Assembly (NCBI RefSeq): GCF_021398735.1
Contig: NZ_CP090349.1
Coordinates: 248,001-312,000 of the forward strand
Direction: 5' to 3'
Source: Methylobacterium oryzae
Lineage (GTDB): Bacteria; Pseudomonadota; Alphaproteobacteria; Rhizobiales; Beijerinckiaceae
DNA length: 64,000 nucleotides
Part shown: piece by piece, positions 1 through 7,521 of the stretch
Position numbering within the stretch: position 1 is the stretch's first letter
How the letters are laid out: every line of letters begins with the position of its first letter
Program-made: the position numbers and the translations under genes
Notes under the pieces: model-generated
The model's database searches: none
What the model saw: only the letters and a program-made list of their open reading frames with translations
Told to the model about the DNA's origin: nothing

Positions 1-558
1 GGCCCTGCAGAGATCCTGCTGGACGGCGTCGACCACGGTCTCGATGTTGATGCTCGTGGCGATGTGGTGGACGAACCAGACCAGCGTGCCGACCGCGACC
101 AGCGCCAGGACGAGGGCGCCGGTGATCGCGATGTGCGGGACGAACGGGTCCTCCTCCACCGTCCGCACCGTGCGCAGGACCATGAGCGCGTAGGCGAAGG
201 TGCCGAGGAAGATGCCGAGCACCGTCTGGTTGCGGCCGTCTCGGATGAAGTTGCGCAGGAGACGGGGACCCATCTGCCCGGAGGCCAGGGTCAGGGCGGC
301 GATGGTGATGGAGAAGGTCGTGCCGGCGACCCCGATGTTCGAGGAGGCGATGGCGCTGAGCAGCGCCCGCGCGCCCTCGGCCCCGCCGGAATAACCCCAG
401 TTCGTGTCCGGCGAGGAGGGGTCGAAGCCGGCGACGTGGGCCGTCTCCAGCCAGACCCCGAACTGAGCCAACAGGATGCAGCCGAGGACGACGAGGGCCG
501 GCCGGAGCCAGAACATGTCGCCGAGGATTTCCAGCCAGGCTTTGACGCGCGCGCTCAT
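1..558 (-). CDS. DUF2254 predicted membrane protein (3' end cut by window)
   Basis: Reading the minus strand from the ATG at 558 gives 186 codons open to the window edge, so the C-terminal part is missing. The translation begins MSARVKAWLEILGDMF and shows hydrophobic segments near residues 20-35, 115-130 and 145-165. It carries the family signature TFSITIAALTLASGQMGPR followed by LLRNFIRDGRNQ and VLGIFLGTFAYALMVLR, as in DUF2254 integral membrane proteins. The function of the family is unknown. The gene diverges from the antiporter at 642, so the short space between them must hold both promoters. The family call is confident from the motif; no role can be inferred. Confidence 0.8.
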   Translation of the reverse strand, partial: MSARVKAWLEILGDMFWLRPALVVLGCILLAQFGVWLETAHVAGFDPSSPDTNWGYSGGAEGARALLSAIASSNIGVAGTTFSITIAALTLASGQMGPRLLRNFIRDGRNQTVLGIFLGTFAYALMVLRTVRTVEEDPFVPHIAITGALVLALVAVGTLVWFVHHIATSINIETVVDAVQQDLCRA

Positions 559-641
559 CGTTGCGGACCGATCCCTTCCGAGCCCGGCAACGACCGGCAC
601 GATGGGGCGTTCCGGATGACCGCTGGCGGGAAGGACGGCCC

Positions 642-1895
642 TTGATCTCGATCTTCGACCTCGCGGCGATGCTGCTGACGCTGTCGGCGCTGTTCGGCTG
701 GCTGAACCGCCGCTTCCTGCGCATGCCGCACAGCATCGGCTTGCTCGTGATGGGGCTCCTCGCCTCGCTCGCGCTTGTGCTCGTCGACGTCGCCTTCCCG
801 GCTCAGCACCTCTACCAGGACCTCACCCGCGTCCTCGACCAGGTCGACTTCACCGGCGTTGTCATGAACGGCATGCTGGCCTTCCTGCTGTTCGCCGGGG
901 CGATGAACCTCGACCTCCGGGCGCTCCGTGAGCGGGCCATGGCGGTGGCGACGCTCGCGTTGCTCGGGACCGTGATCTCGACCGCCTTGGTCGGCGGGGC
1001 GTTCTGGGCGGCGGGACAGGCGCTCGGAACCCCGGTACCGCTGGCCTGGGCGTTGGTGTTCGGCGCGCTGATCAGCCCGACCGACCCCGTCGCGGTGCTG
1101 GCCACCCTGAAGAACGTGGAGGTGCCGGAAGCCCTCGAAATCGAGATGCAGGGCGAGGCGCTGTTCAACGACGGCATCGGCATCGTGCTGTTCACGGTGC
1201 TCGTCGCCTTCGCGTCCGGCAAGGGCGGCGAGGCGACCAGCGCGGGCGGGGTGGCGACGCTGCTCGTGCACGAGGCCGGGGGCGGCGTGCTGCTCGGCGT
1301 CGTCACCGGCTACGTCGCCTACCGCGCGATGAAGGCCATCGACGACTTCCCCGTGGAGGTCTTGATCACCCTGGCCCTCGTGACCGGCACCTACGCCATC
1401 GCGCAGAAGCTCGGGGCGAGCGGGCCGCTCGCGGTGGTGGCCGCCGGGCTGCTGATCGGCGAGCGCGCGCCGCGCTACGCGATGAGCGACACAACCCAGA
1501 GGTACGTCTCCGCCCTGTGGACCCTGATCGACGAAGTGCTGAACTCGGTCCTGTTCCTCCTGATCGGCCTGGAGGTACTCGTCCTGCGCTTCCAGGTGGC
1601 CGGCCTGGCCCTGGCCGCCTGCGCCGCCCCCATCGTGCTGTTCGCCCGCCTCGTCGCGGTCTCGACACCGGTCCTGCTGTTCCGCTGGGGCGGCAACCTC
1701 TCGCTCGGCAACGTGCCGTTCCTGACCTGGGCGGGGGTGCGCGGCGGCATCTCGGTGGCGCTGGCACTCTCGATCCCGGAAAGCGATGCCAAGCCGGCCA
1801 TCCTGGCGGCGACCTATGCGGTGGTGCTGTTCACCATCGTCGTACAGGGCTCAACCCTCGGCCTCGTGGCGCGACGTACCCTTCGAGCGAACTAG
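642..1895 (+). CDS. CPA1-family Na+(K+)/H+ antiporter
   Basis: This is an inner-membrane monovalent cation/proton antiporter of the NhaP type with about 11-12 membrane segments in 417 residues. Family motifs are present: GALISPTDPVAVLATLKN with the ion-binding TDP, GEALFNDGIGIVLF with the ND pair, and TWAGVRGGISVALAL. The open frame extends to an ATG at 561. I prefer the TTG at 642, because GGGAAGG sits about 7 bases before it and the protein then starts at the usual hydrophobic N-terminus (ISIFDLAAMLLTLS). The upstream codons read as poorly conserved linker. The transported ion cannot be told from sequence. No partner genes lie nearby. Confidence 0.85.
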   Translation: MISIFDLAAMLLTLSALFGWLNRRFLRMPHSIGLLVMGLLASLALVLVDVAFPAQHLYQDLTRVLDQVDFTGVVMNGMLAFLLFAGAMNLDLRALRERAMAVATLALLGTVISTALVGGAFWAAGQALGTPVPLAWALVFGALISPTDPVAVLATLKNVEVPEALEIEMQGEALFNDGIGIVLFTVLVAFASGKGGEATSAGGVATLLVHEAGGGVLLGVVTGYVAYRAMKAIDDFPVEVLITLALVTGTYAIAQKLGASGPLAVVAAGLLIGERAPRYAMSDTTQRYVSALWTLIDEVLNSVLFLLIGLEVLVLRFQVAGLALAACAAPIVLFARLVAVSTPVLLFRWGGNLSLGNVPFLTWAGVRGGISVALALSIPESDAKPAILAATYAVVLFTIVVQGSTLGLVARRTLRAN

Positions 1896-2007
1896 ACGGT
1901 CGTCGGACGCCTCCCGGTGGATACGAGCCAGGAGACGGACCATCAATGGGCCCGTGGAGGGACGTAGGCGAGCGCATCGATACGTCCGCTCGGATGGGTC
2001 GCCCGCC

Positions 2008-2046
2008 GGAAAGCGGACCGGCAGTAATCCACCCTATCCGGTCATT
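2008..2046. repeat. Diverged intergenic repeat, left copy
   Basis: This stretch holds AAGCGGACCGGCAG and AATCCACCCT followed by CGGTCAT. A related sequence (AAGCAGACCAGCGG, AATCCACCCT, CGGCCAT) lies at 3844-3880, on the other side of the IS110 element. The two copies share the block order and the AATCCACCCT core. It looks like one of the short intergenic repeats common in alphaproteobacterial genomes; no coding function is seen. Confidence 0.45.
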
Positions 2047-2105
2047 CTGCATCCGCCTCATGCCTTCGCTCTGACGGTCACCTAGACGCTAGTTGGGAGA
2101 TCGGT

Positions 2106-2294
2106 GCAATCAGGAGACAAATTTCCGGCGTCTCCTCGTGATATAGCGCAAAGATCACGGTTGACGATGTCGGCCAATCAGGATCTATCTCGCTCGTGTC
2201 ACCGATTTGCAAATCGATAGTCTATATTTCCCAAGGGTTGAGTCAAAATTCTTTCTACGAGAGGTGCCGGCGCCTTCCGTCGGCGTCCGGTACC
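2106..2294 (+). ncRNA. Candidate IS110 bridge RNA in the transposase leader
   Basis: Three structured elements occupy the leader of the transposase. A 5' hairpin pairs GGAGAC (2113-2118) with GTCTCC (2130-2135), extended by ATCA/TGAT. A perfect 14-base palindrome, CGATTTGCAAATCG, lies at 2203-2216. A 12-pair hairpin at 2263-2294 has one bulge, a 7-base loop and a T-rich 3' flank. IS110 elements are known to encode a roughly 150-200 nt bridge RNA in this position, and the ~190 nt span fits. The assignment is inference from position, size and pairing. The last hairpin could instead be a terminator. Confidence 0.45.
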
Positions 2295-2344
2295 TGCTGT
2301 TTTTGTTTTGCTAATGGCAGGTCACGCTAGCACGGCTGCCGCAA

Positions 2345-3385
2345 ATGACTCGTCACTATGTTGGTCTGGACGTGGCCCTGAAAGAAACTCAGATCTGTGT
2401 AATAGACGAAGAAATGAATATAGTCGCAGAGTCGAAAATTGATACCAGCCCCGAGGCGATTTCCATTTATCTACGCGATCTTGGGCTAGCCTATCATCGC
2501 ATTGGATTAGAAACCGGCAGCCTCGCGCACTGGATCTATATCGGACTGGCAAGAAGTGGATTGCCGGCGTTCGTTCTTGATGCGCGGAAGGCAAAAAGCT
2601 TTCTCAGGCTGGAGACCACGAATAAGAACGACCGAAACGATGCTCGCGGCCTCGCGCGGATGATGTGCTTCGGGACGCCGCATGTGGTTCACGTCAAGTC
2701 GGAGCATTCTCAGCGAATGCGAGCCCTGTTGGCTGCCCGCAAGACGGTGCAGATTAAGATGATTGATCTAGAAATGTTCGTCCGAGGCATAATCCGGCAG
2801 TTCGGTCTCAAGATTGGTTCGGTAAGCCGGCCGAAGTGGGAAGTGCGTGTCCGCGAACTGGTTGCAGGCGACTCTTTTCTTCGGGACGTAACCGAACCGG
2901 TTCTGACATGCTGGCGCGCGTTGCGGGCGCAGCTCGCAGAGCTGACCAAGCAAGTTTCGCGCATTACGCGCCAAGATCCGGTCTGCCGCCTGCTGATGAC
3001 CTGCCCTGGGGTTGGGCCGGTGATCTCACTGAGCTTCAAGAGCGCAGTCGACATTCCCGAGCGGTTTCAGAAGTCACGATCAATCGGCGCCGCTCTCGGG
3101 TTAACACCACGGCAGACTCAGTCGGGCGAAGTCGACCACAGGGGCAAGATCAGCAAGGCCGGAGATCAAATTCTACGAACACTGCTTGTCGAGGCAGCGT
3201 TTATACTGCTTAGGATGCCCCGGAGTTCGGCGCTCAAAGCCTGGGGGGTCCAAGTAGCCAAGCGCCGCGGAATTCAGCGTGCGGTCATCGCAGTGGCTCG
3301 TAAGCTCGCGGTGATCATGCACCGCATGTGGATGGACAACACCGAATTCCGTTGGGAGGACAGCGAGCCGATGAGGGTCACCTGA
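2345..3385 (+). CDS. IS110-family transposase (DEDD recombinase)
   Basis: The 346-residue protein has both IS110 domains. The N-terminal RuvC-like DEDD domain starts YVGLDVALKETQICVID, with the first acidic residue in GLD, then GLETGSLAHW, then KNDRNDARGLARMM carrying the conserved D-x-x-DA. The C-terminal Transposase_20 domain has LLMTCPGVGPVISLSF (helix-hairpin-helix-like) and GAALGLTPRQTQSGEVD, followed by a short segment with the catalytic serine region. Length is normal for the family and the frame is intact, so the copy may be active. A weak hairpin (CCGATG...CATCGG, 3388-3416) follows the stop codon. Its GC is lower than that of neighbouring housekeeping genes. Confidence 0.93.
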   Translation: MTRHYVGLDVALKETQICVIDEEMNIVAESKIDTSPEAISIYLRDLGLAYHRIGLETGSLAHWIYIGLARSGLPAFVLDARKAKSFLRLETTNKNDRNDARGLARMMCFGTPHVVHVKSEHSQRMRALLAARKTVQIKMIDLEMFVRGIIRQFGLKIGSVSRPKWEVRVRELVAGDSFLRDVTEPVLTCWRALRAQLAELTKQVSRITRQDPVCRLLMTCPGVGPVISLSFKSAVDIPERFQKSRSIGAALGLTPRQTQSGEVDHRGKISKAGDQILRTLLVEAAFILLRMPRSSALKAWGVQVAKRRGIQRAVIAVARKLAVIMHRMWMDNTEFRWEDSEPMRVT

Positions 3386-4286
3386 CCGATGCGGGCCATC
3401 GTCCTTCTCATCGGGGATCCTCCTAAAATGTTGGGTGGTAAAGCATTACGACGAGGTGCAGGGCCCGCTGCCACTAAGCTCTCCCATGGATAAACTCTTC
3501 CTTGAAGGGCGCTGACGAGACGCAGAACATGGCGCAGGGTTGCAAGCCCGGCATGTACGCTTGCGCTCGGCAGTTTCTAGCTCGCTCGGGGGAGGTGAAG
3601 GCGAGACGCAGTATCGAGCGCAGAACCTCAAGTTCGCCTCGGGGAGTATTGCGCTCGCCTTCTCAGACTTATCAGACATGATCTGACGAATAATATTTGA
3701 ATACACTCCATTATTGCCCTTATTGAACGCAAGTAATAATCAATACGCACCTGGAATAGCATTTGTCGAGATATGACGTTCTCTTCCTGCGCAGGTCGTG
3801 AACGAGTTTGGGCGAAGCGTCTGCTTCGATGCATCCGCAGCCCCGAAGCAGACCAGCGGAAATCCACCCTTTGCGGCCATCGCGGGTCAGTGCCAAACGT
3901 CGCATTCCAACTAATAGACACCTAGAACACCCGAACGGGCCTAACTCAGTTTCAGCATTCAACGCGCGAACTGGTTTCCAGCGTGATTTCCACCCCCAAC
4001 GCGCGAGGCACCTCTAGAGCTGAGCGATCCGGGCTTGCGACGGTGGCGCGACTTTCCGGAGTTTTCGGACCCAATCACGCGCGGGGTTTTTAGAAGCCGC
4101 TACGCGAGCGTCGGCCGGGCGGCACGAAGAGTTTCTGGAGGCAGTCATCGCGAGCCGGGTTGGATGTGGGGCAAGCCCATATCGGCATCAGGTCGCCAGA
4201 TTTGGCCCAGGACGGCCGCCAGCTAGAATGCGGTGCTTTGGCACAGAAATGCCCGACGGGCCCCACGCGCCGATTTTGGCGGCTTC
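3386..4286. other. Long stretch with no convincing gene, partly AT-rich
   Basis: About 900 bases separate the transposase from the small HTH gene. Short open frames exist on both strands, but none has recognisable domains, a good start or Methylobacterium-like codon use. The 3650-3780 part is clearly AT-rich, which suggests acquired DNA or element remnants. It contains the right-hand repeat copy (3844-3880) and a small hairpin (CGAAGC-GTCT-GCTTCG near 3813-3828). Confidence 0.5.
3844..3880. repeat. Diverged intergenic repeat, right copy
   Basis: This is the partner of the repeat at 2008-2046, in the same orientation: GAAGCAGACCAGCGG, then AATCCACCCT, then GCGGCCAT. The copies differ at several positions but keep block order and spacing. 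A minus-strand frame through it reads GRKGWISAGLL, which is probably a chance translation of the repeat rather than a protein. Confidence 0.45.
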
Positions 4287-4499
4287 CTAGCCCTTCCTAA
4301 CCGCCGACACCGTTGACGGCGACACTCCGGTTCGGCGGGCGATTTCTCGATCCGACAGCCCCTCCGCCAGCAGGGCCTCAACGGCGGCACGACGTTCGGC
4401 GACGGGACGATGCGCGGACCGAGGGGTACGCCGGTCGGTATGGGCCTTCCCCGTGGATCGCCGGCGCTCGGCAGCCCGTGATGGGGGAGGGGTCGTCAC
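4287..4499 (-). CDS. Small helix-turn-helix DNA-binding protein
   Basis: This 70-residue protein is basic in its first half (RAAERRRSTGKAHTDRR) and ends in a resolvase-like helix-turn-helix, RRAAVEALLAEGLSDREIA followed by RRTGVSPSTVSAVRKG. The frame extends upstream to an ATG at 4637. I chose the GTG at 4499 because it overlaps the TGA of the preceding gene (GTGA), a signature of translational coupling, and because upstream codons overlap that gene heavily. It probably regulates its own operon or works with its partner. The target is unknown. Confidence 0.6.
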   Translation of the reverse strand: MTTPPPSRAAERRRSTGKAHTDRRTPRSAHRPVAERRAAVEALLAEGLSDREIARRTGVSPSTVSAVRKG

Positions 4500-4753
4500 A
4501 GCCCCACCTTCGTCAGCCGGCGAGGGGGTAACGGATCGTGACCCCCTCCGGCATCGGGCGCCAAGGGGGTAGCGGAATGCGACCCCCTTTCCTCGATCGC
4601 ACCCGACCCGGCCTCGGTTTCCCGCTGGCGTTCCCATTGCTGACGGACCTCGCGGCCATCCTCTCGGACCTCGACCATGGCCGCTGCGGTGAGCGCCATC
4701 TGGCGGGCCATCTCAATGCCGGCGGCGAAGGCGGCCTGTTCACGTGCTGTCAT
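4496..4753 (-). CDS. Hypothetical protein coupled to HTH gene
   Basis: This 85-residue protein starts MTAREQAAFAAGIEMARQMA and continues with an alanine-rich helical segment, then a charged stretch (REDGREVRQQWERQRETEAG) likely to form a coiled coil. The C-terminus is low in complexity. The frame continues upstream to 4807, but the ATG at 4753 gives the natural start. Its stop overlaps the GTG of the HTH gene. I do not recognise the family. A helical partner or co-regulator of the HTH protein is a guess from coupling only. Confidence 0.55.
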   Translation of the reverse strand: MTAREQAAFAAGIEMARQMALTAAAMVEVREDGREVRQQWERQRETEAGSGAIEERGSHSATPLAPDAGGGHDPLPPRRLTKVGL

Positions 4754-4893
4754 GATTGAACCTGCACAGGGCCATTCCGCGGTGCAGCGTGACTCTTCGC
4801 ACCGCACGCACGGTGCCGATCCGGCATCTTGATTGCAGACGAACTCACCGGGTCTGGTTGCAGGCCTGCCGCTTGATGAAAGGAGTGCACGAT

Positions 4894-4992
4894 ATGGTCC
4901 TGAAGGGCTTCTCCTACGCGATGATCGGCGCCTTCCTGGGCGGCCTCGCGATGACTGTCGCTGGCTCGGCCAGTGTGCTGATGGGCCTGTAA
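4894..4992 (+). CDS. 32-residue single-pass membrane protein, copy 1
   Basis: The protein begins MVLKGFSYAMIGAFLGGLAM and ends VLMGL; it is essentially one hydrophobic helix with small-residue spacing (GAFLGG) that could support helix packing. The strong AAAGGAG at 4879-4885 lies 8 bases before the ATG at 4894. The earlier in-frame ATG at 4876 overlaps that site and is less likely. A paralogue at 8688-8786 differs at only a few residues. Function unknown; conservation of leader, gene and terminator between copies argues that it is a real gene. Confidence 0.7.
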   Translation: MVLKGFSYAMIGAFLGGLAMTVAGSASVLMGL

Positions 4993-5046
4993 GGGCCTCG
5001 GACTACACGCGGCCTCAGCGGCCGCCGAGATCAGCGAGTGGATGAG

Positions 5047-5068
5047 CGGCGGGGTGCGAGCCCCGCCG
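5047..5068 (+). terminator. Hairpin terminator after small membrane gene
   Basis: CGGCGGGG (5047-5054) pairs with CCCCGCCG (5061-5068) around a 6-base loop, followed by TTCTCG. The same hairpin follows the paralogous gene at 8844-8865. There is no long T run, but high-GC genomes often lack one. Confidence 0.6.
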
Positions 5069-5199
5069 TTCTCGTATGCGAGGCAGGAGCAAATCATAGC
5101 AACGCCTCTCCAACCTCGAAGCCGGCCAACTCGCATCGACGCGGCGTCCGGACCTGCTCTGACACTCGCTGTGTTACTCCTGCACACGGAGAGCGTCCG

Positions 5200-5409
5200 A
5201 TGCCCGATAAACCAATGACCTCGAACACGCAGGATCTCGCAGACGCCGAGTACGACGCCGAGCGCTGGGCTCGAGTTGGCGCCGAACAGAAATCCATTCG
5301 TCCGATCAGCCCCAAGGCACCCTCAGACCCGCTGGAAGGCCCGGACGTCGGCTTGACGCAGAAGGGCACTGACGAGGATGCAGTCGTGAAGCGTGAGACG
5401 GACGTGTGA
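5200..5409 (+). CDS. Hypothetical small acidic protein
   Basis: The ATG at 5200 follows GGAG at 5188-5191 and opens a 69-residue hydrophilic protein starting MPDKPMTSNTQDLADAEYDA, rich in Asp, Glu, Lys and Pro, with no membrane segment or known motif. An upstream in-frame ATG at 5038 lies inside the preceding terminator hairpin and is rejected. It looks like one of the short orphan proteins typical of Methylobacterium. No function can be assigned. Confidence 0.5.
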   Translation: MPDKPMTSNTQDLADAEYDAERWARVGAEQKSIRPISPKAPSDPLEGPDVGLTQKGTDEDAVVKRETDV

Positions 5410-5524
5410 GCGCTCGGAAGACGCACGTCCAGCCTCTCAGCCTCACGCAACAATCGGAGCAATCCTCGAGACATCCAGCTTGGCCATAAGGCGGCTTCAG
5501 AACAGCCGAGCTGACGAGGTCACC

Positions 5525-5641
5525 ATGACCAAGCCGATCACCCTGACGAACCGTCTCGTCGACGCTGTCGTGACGGCTGCCATGGCGTTCAGCCTGATCG
5601 TGCACGCGCAGTTCATGATCCTGCCGCCGCACCTCGTGTGA
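5525..5641 (+). CDS. 38-residue membrane protein, MTxTNR family
   Basis: The peptide starts MTKPITLTNRLVDAVVTAAM, has one hydrophobic helix and ends HAQFMILPPHLV. It resembles the 34-residue product at 8405-8509: both have TNR near the start, a single helix, AQ, and a LP-x-H ending. GACGAGGTCACC precedes the ATG and gives a weak ribosome site. Both loci also hold one copy of the MVLKGF gene, so the two tiny proteins may work together. Function unknown. Confidence 0.55.
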   Translation: MTKPITLTNRLVDAVVTAAMAFSLIVHAQFMILPPHLV

Positions 5642-5742
5642 ACAAATGCCAGTCAGCACAGCTCCAAGAATTGCCTATCGCGAACACGCGTGATGCAGTC
5701 ATATCCACGCACCCGCCTCGCTCGCGAACTCAGCCGTATCGA

Positions 5743-6039
5743 TTATTGACTGTCCGTCTGTCGTCCTTGAACTACATCCGGAGGCAATAGCGCGAGGTCA
5801 ATCAGATCCTTCACGGTCGTCCCAGCCACACCACGAGGATCTTCGCTACCTACTAACTTGAGGTTTTCAGCCAACATTTTGATGATCGCCACTCGCTGTT
5901 CGTCGGCCATCAACGATATGGTCATACCGAGTGCCGACTGCAGAACTTCGAAACGCACCGTCAGGTCGCGGAGTTCTTCGAGCAAAATGTTTTCGAGTGG
6001 CGAGGACACGGGCAGCTCCACCGGTACCAATGATCCCAA
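5743..6039 (-). CDS. Hypothetical protein, mostly helical
   Basis: This 98-residue protein (MGSLVPVELPVSSPLENILL at the start) is amphipathic and contains LEELRDLTVRFEVLQSALGM and QRVAIIKMLAENLKLVG, which predict two helices. It has no signal peptide or membrane segment. Codon use is less GC-biased than in the core genes, in line with the accessory stretch from 2 to 6.7 kb. I do not recognise a family. Confidence 0.5.
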   Translation of the reverse strand: MGSLVPVELPVSSPLENILLEELRDLTVRFEVLQSALGMTISLMADEQRVAIIKMLAENLKLVGSEDPRGVAGTTVKDLIDLALLPPDVVQGRQTDSQ

Positions 6040-6193
6040 AGTAGCGCGCTTGCTGAGGTTCGCCTGCGTGAGGGCCTACTCACTTCGGAGGTATGAGGTG
6101 GGCGAGCCGTGCGCTGCCCGCCGCAGCCGATGCGGTCGAAGACGCAGCGTTCGGCCGACGTGCGGCCGGGATGGAGCATGGGGGGCTCGGTCA

Positions 6194-6490
6194 TCAGCAA
6201 GCCTCCGGCTGGGCGGCAAGCTCGGTCTCGACCAGTTCCGCGGTGCGCAGGACGGCAGGCCCGACGAAGTCGGCGACGGCGCGGCCCTTCTCGTCGTCCG
6301 GCAGGCTGGCGACGATCTCCAGGCCGACGGAGGCGCCGAGCAGCACGACGTGGATCAGTCCGGTCGGCTCGTCCGTGCGGCGGGCGAGGGAGACGATCAA
6401 CGGGCCGGCGTGCCCGTACAGGGCGATCTCCTCGTAGTGCGCTGTCGAGGCCGGCTTCGAACGGGTCGGCAGGGTGATGATGTTCGACAT
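6194..6490 (-). CDS. Hypothetical protein
   Basis: A 98-residue soluble protein starts MSNIITLPTRSKPASTAHYE and contains PLIVSLARRTDEPTGLIHVV and GLEIVASLPDDEKGRAVADF. It has a mixed alpha/beta look with no catalytic motif I know. A GAGAGGATCCACC sequence precedes the ATG. It lies just inside the presumed island boundary marked by the tRNA fragment at 6712. Function unknown. Confidence 0.55.
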   Translation of the reverse strand: MSNIITLPTRSKPASTAHYEEIALYGHAGPLIVSLARRTDEPTGLIHVVLLGASVGLEIVASLPDDEKGRAVADFVGPAVLRTAELVETELAAQPEAC

Positions 6491-6711
6491 GGTGGATCCT
6501 CTCAGGCTGCGGAACGGGTGAGGGCGGGGCAGGCTGCCAGGATCTGGTAGCGGTCGGTGGTAGCGAGCGCGGTGAAGGCGACTCAGCTACTCTTCAGCAA
6601 GCTCGGGAAATGGCTCTTGGCCGTTCCGACAAAGCCTAATTCGCCAATCATTTCTGTGTGGGGGCAAACCGTGAACCTGTCGGAATGAAGCCTGTTTTGG
6701 TTCAGCACTCC

Positions 6712-6761
6712 GTCGTCTTCTAAGCGGCAGGTCGTAGGTTCGAGCCCTACCGGGGTCGCCA
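6712..6761 (+). tRNA. 3' fragment of tRNA-Arg(TCT), probable att site
   Basis: The sequence folds as the anticodon arm (GTCGT-CTTCTAA-GCGGC, anticodon TCT), variable loop, T arm (GTAGG-TTCGAGC-CCTAC), acceptor 3' strand CGGGGTC, discriminator G and encoded CCA. The 5' acceptor strand and D arm that should precede it are absent, so this is not a functional gene. A 3' tRNA remnant is the usual product of site-specific integration into a tRNA. The intact gene is not in this window. Confidence 0.7.
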
Positions 6762-6791
6762 GGTCATTCCGCGTGGCCCTGTCATCCGGCC

Positions 6792-7511
6792 CTACGGCGC
6801 GGCCGGCGCGGCGGGGTTCGCCGCCTCCTGCCGGTCCGGCAGGCTCCGCTTCCAGCGCGCCCGCAGGACGGCGGGCCGGAGGCCGTGCCGCTCCTCCAGG
6901 AACTCGGCGTCCGTGATCCGGTCCGTGCGGAAGTGCCGGAACGCCCCGCGCAGCTCGCACCAGCCGGCCACCATCCGGGCCTGATCGAAGAACCCGACGA
7001 TCACCGGCCAGATCACGCGCCGGCTCGGATCGCCGCGGACGTCGCGGTACTGGATGCGGATCTTGCGGCCCTCGCGGATCCAGGTCCGCGCGCGGGCGAC
7101 GTCGATCCCGTCCGCGGCCTGCGCGAAGGCCGTCGGCGTGCCGATCGACGGATCGGCGATGAGCGGGCGCAGGCGCTCGGGGACCACGGCGGTGATCTTG
7201 GCGATGAGATCGCGCGCCGCCTTGGCGAGGACCGGCTCGCCCCGTCCCGCGACCCACTGCGCGCCGAGGACGGCCGCCTCGATCTCGTCGGGCGTCAGCA
7301 TCAGCGGCGGCATGTCGAACGCCTCGCCGAGCACGTAGCCGAGCCCGGCCTCACCCTGGATCGGCACGCGCTGGCCGACGAGGTCGGCGACGTCGCGGTA
7401 GACCGTGCGGACCGAGACCTCCAGCTCTCGGGCGATCTCGGCGGCCGTCACCGGGCGCGGCGAGCGGCGCAGGATCTGGATGATCTGAAACAGCCTGTCC
7501 GCACGCCGCAT
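6792..7511 (-). CDS. YafY-type transcriptional regulator (HTH-11 + WYL)
   Basis: The 239-residue protein has an N-terminal winged HTH (MRRADRLFQIIQILRRSPRP, then TAAEIARELEVSVRTVYRDV) and a C-terminal WYL-type sensor domain (IRIQYRDVRGDPSRRVIWPV, then WCELRGAFRHFRTDRI). Such proteins usually repress a divergent enzyme gene and sense a small ligand. It is divergent from the glutathione S-transferase at 7608, with a perfect palindrome between them (7522-7545). The start at 7511 matches the usual family N-terminus. Confidence 0.9.
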   Translation of the reverse strand: MRRADRLFQIIQILRRSPRPVTAAEIARELEVSVRTVYRDVADLVGQRVPIQGEAGLGYVLGEAFDMPPLMLTPDEIEAAVLGAQWVAGRGEPVLAKAARDLIAKITAVVPERLRPLIADPSIGTPTAFAQAADGIDVARARTWIREGRKIRIQYRDVRGDPSRRVIWPVIVGFFDQARMVAGWCELRGAFRHFRTDRITDAEFLEERHGLRPAVLRARWKRSLPDRQEAANPAAPAAP

Positions 7512-7521
7512 CCACCGACTC

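Larger units (their letters stand above)
2100..3430 (+). mobile_element. IS110-family insertion sequence (ends approximate)
   Basis: The element comprises the transposase gene at 2345-3385 plus about 240 bases of structured non-coding leader and a short 3' end. IS110 elements lack terminal inverted repeats and target duplications, so the ends cannot be placed by inspection and the coordinates are estimates. The leader is AT-richer than its surroundings, and the lower GC continues downstream to about 4.0 kb. The long leader upstream of the transposase fits the IS110 subgroup rather than IS1111. Confidence 0.6.
4776..5083 (+). repeat. Duplicated cassette, copy 1
   Basis: About 300 bases here are repeated at 8565-8876: a promoter-proximal block (GCAGCGTGACTCTTCGCACC, then CCGATCCGGCATC), a leader with TTGATGAAAGGAGTGCACGA, the 32-codon gene, and the GC-rich hairpin terminator followed by CGTATGCG. 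Conservation covers the non-coding parts too, so regulation was duplicated with the gene. Some internal stretches differ by indels. Confidence 0.75.

Noticed and set aside
3808..4017. Open frames between the IS110 element and the small HTH gene (for example 3808-4017 plus, 3720-3962 minus)
   Set aside because: No domain, poor starts, and the minus frame is simply a translation of the intergenic repeat.
6583..7257. Minus-strand open frame containing TPVGLEPTTCRLEDD
   Set aside because: This is the well-known false translation of a tRNA 3' end, here the tRNA-Arg fragment at 6712-6761, and it overlaps the WYL regulator in another frame.
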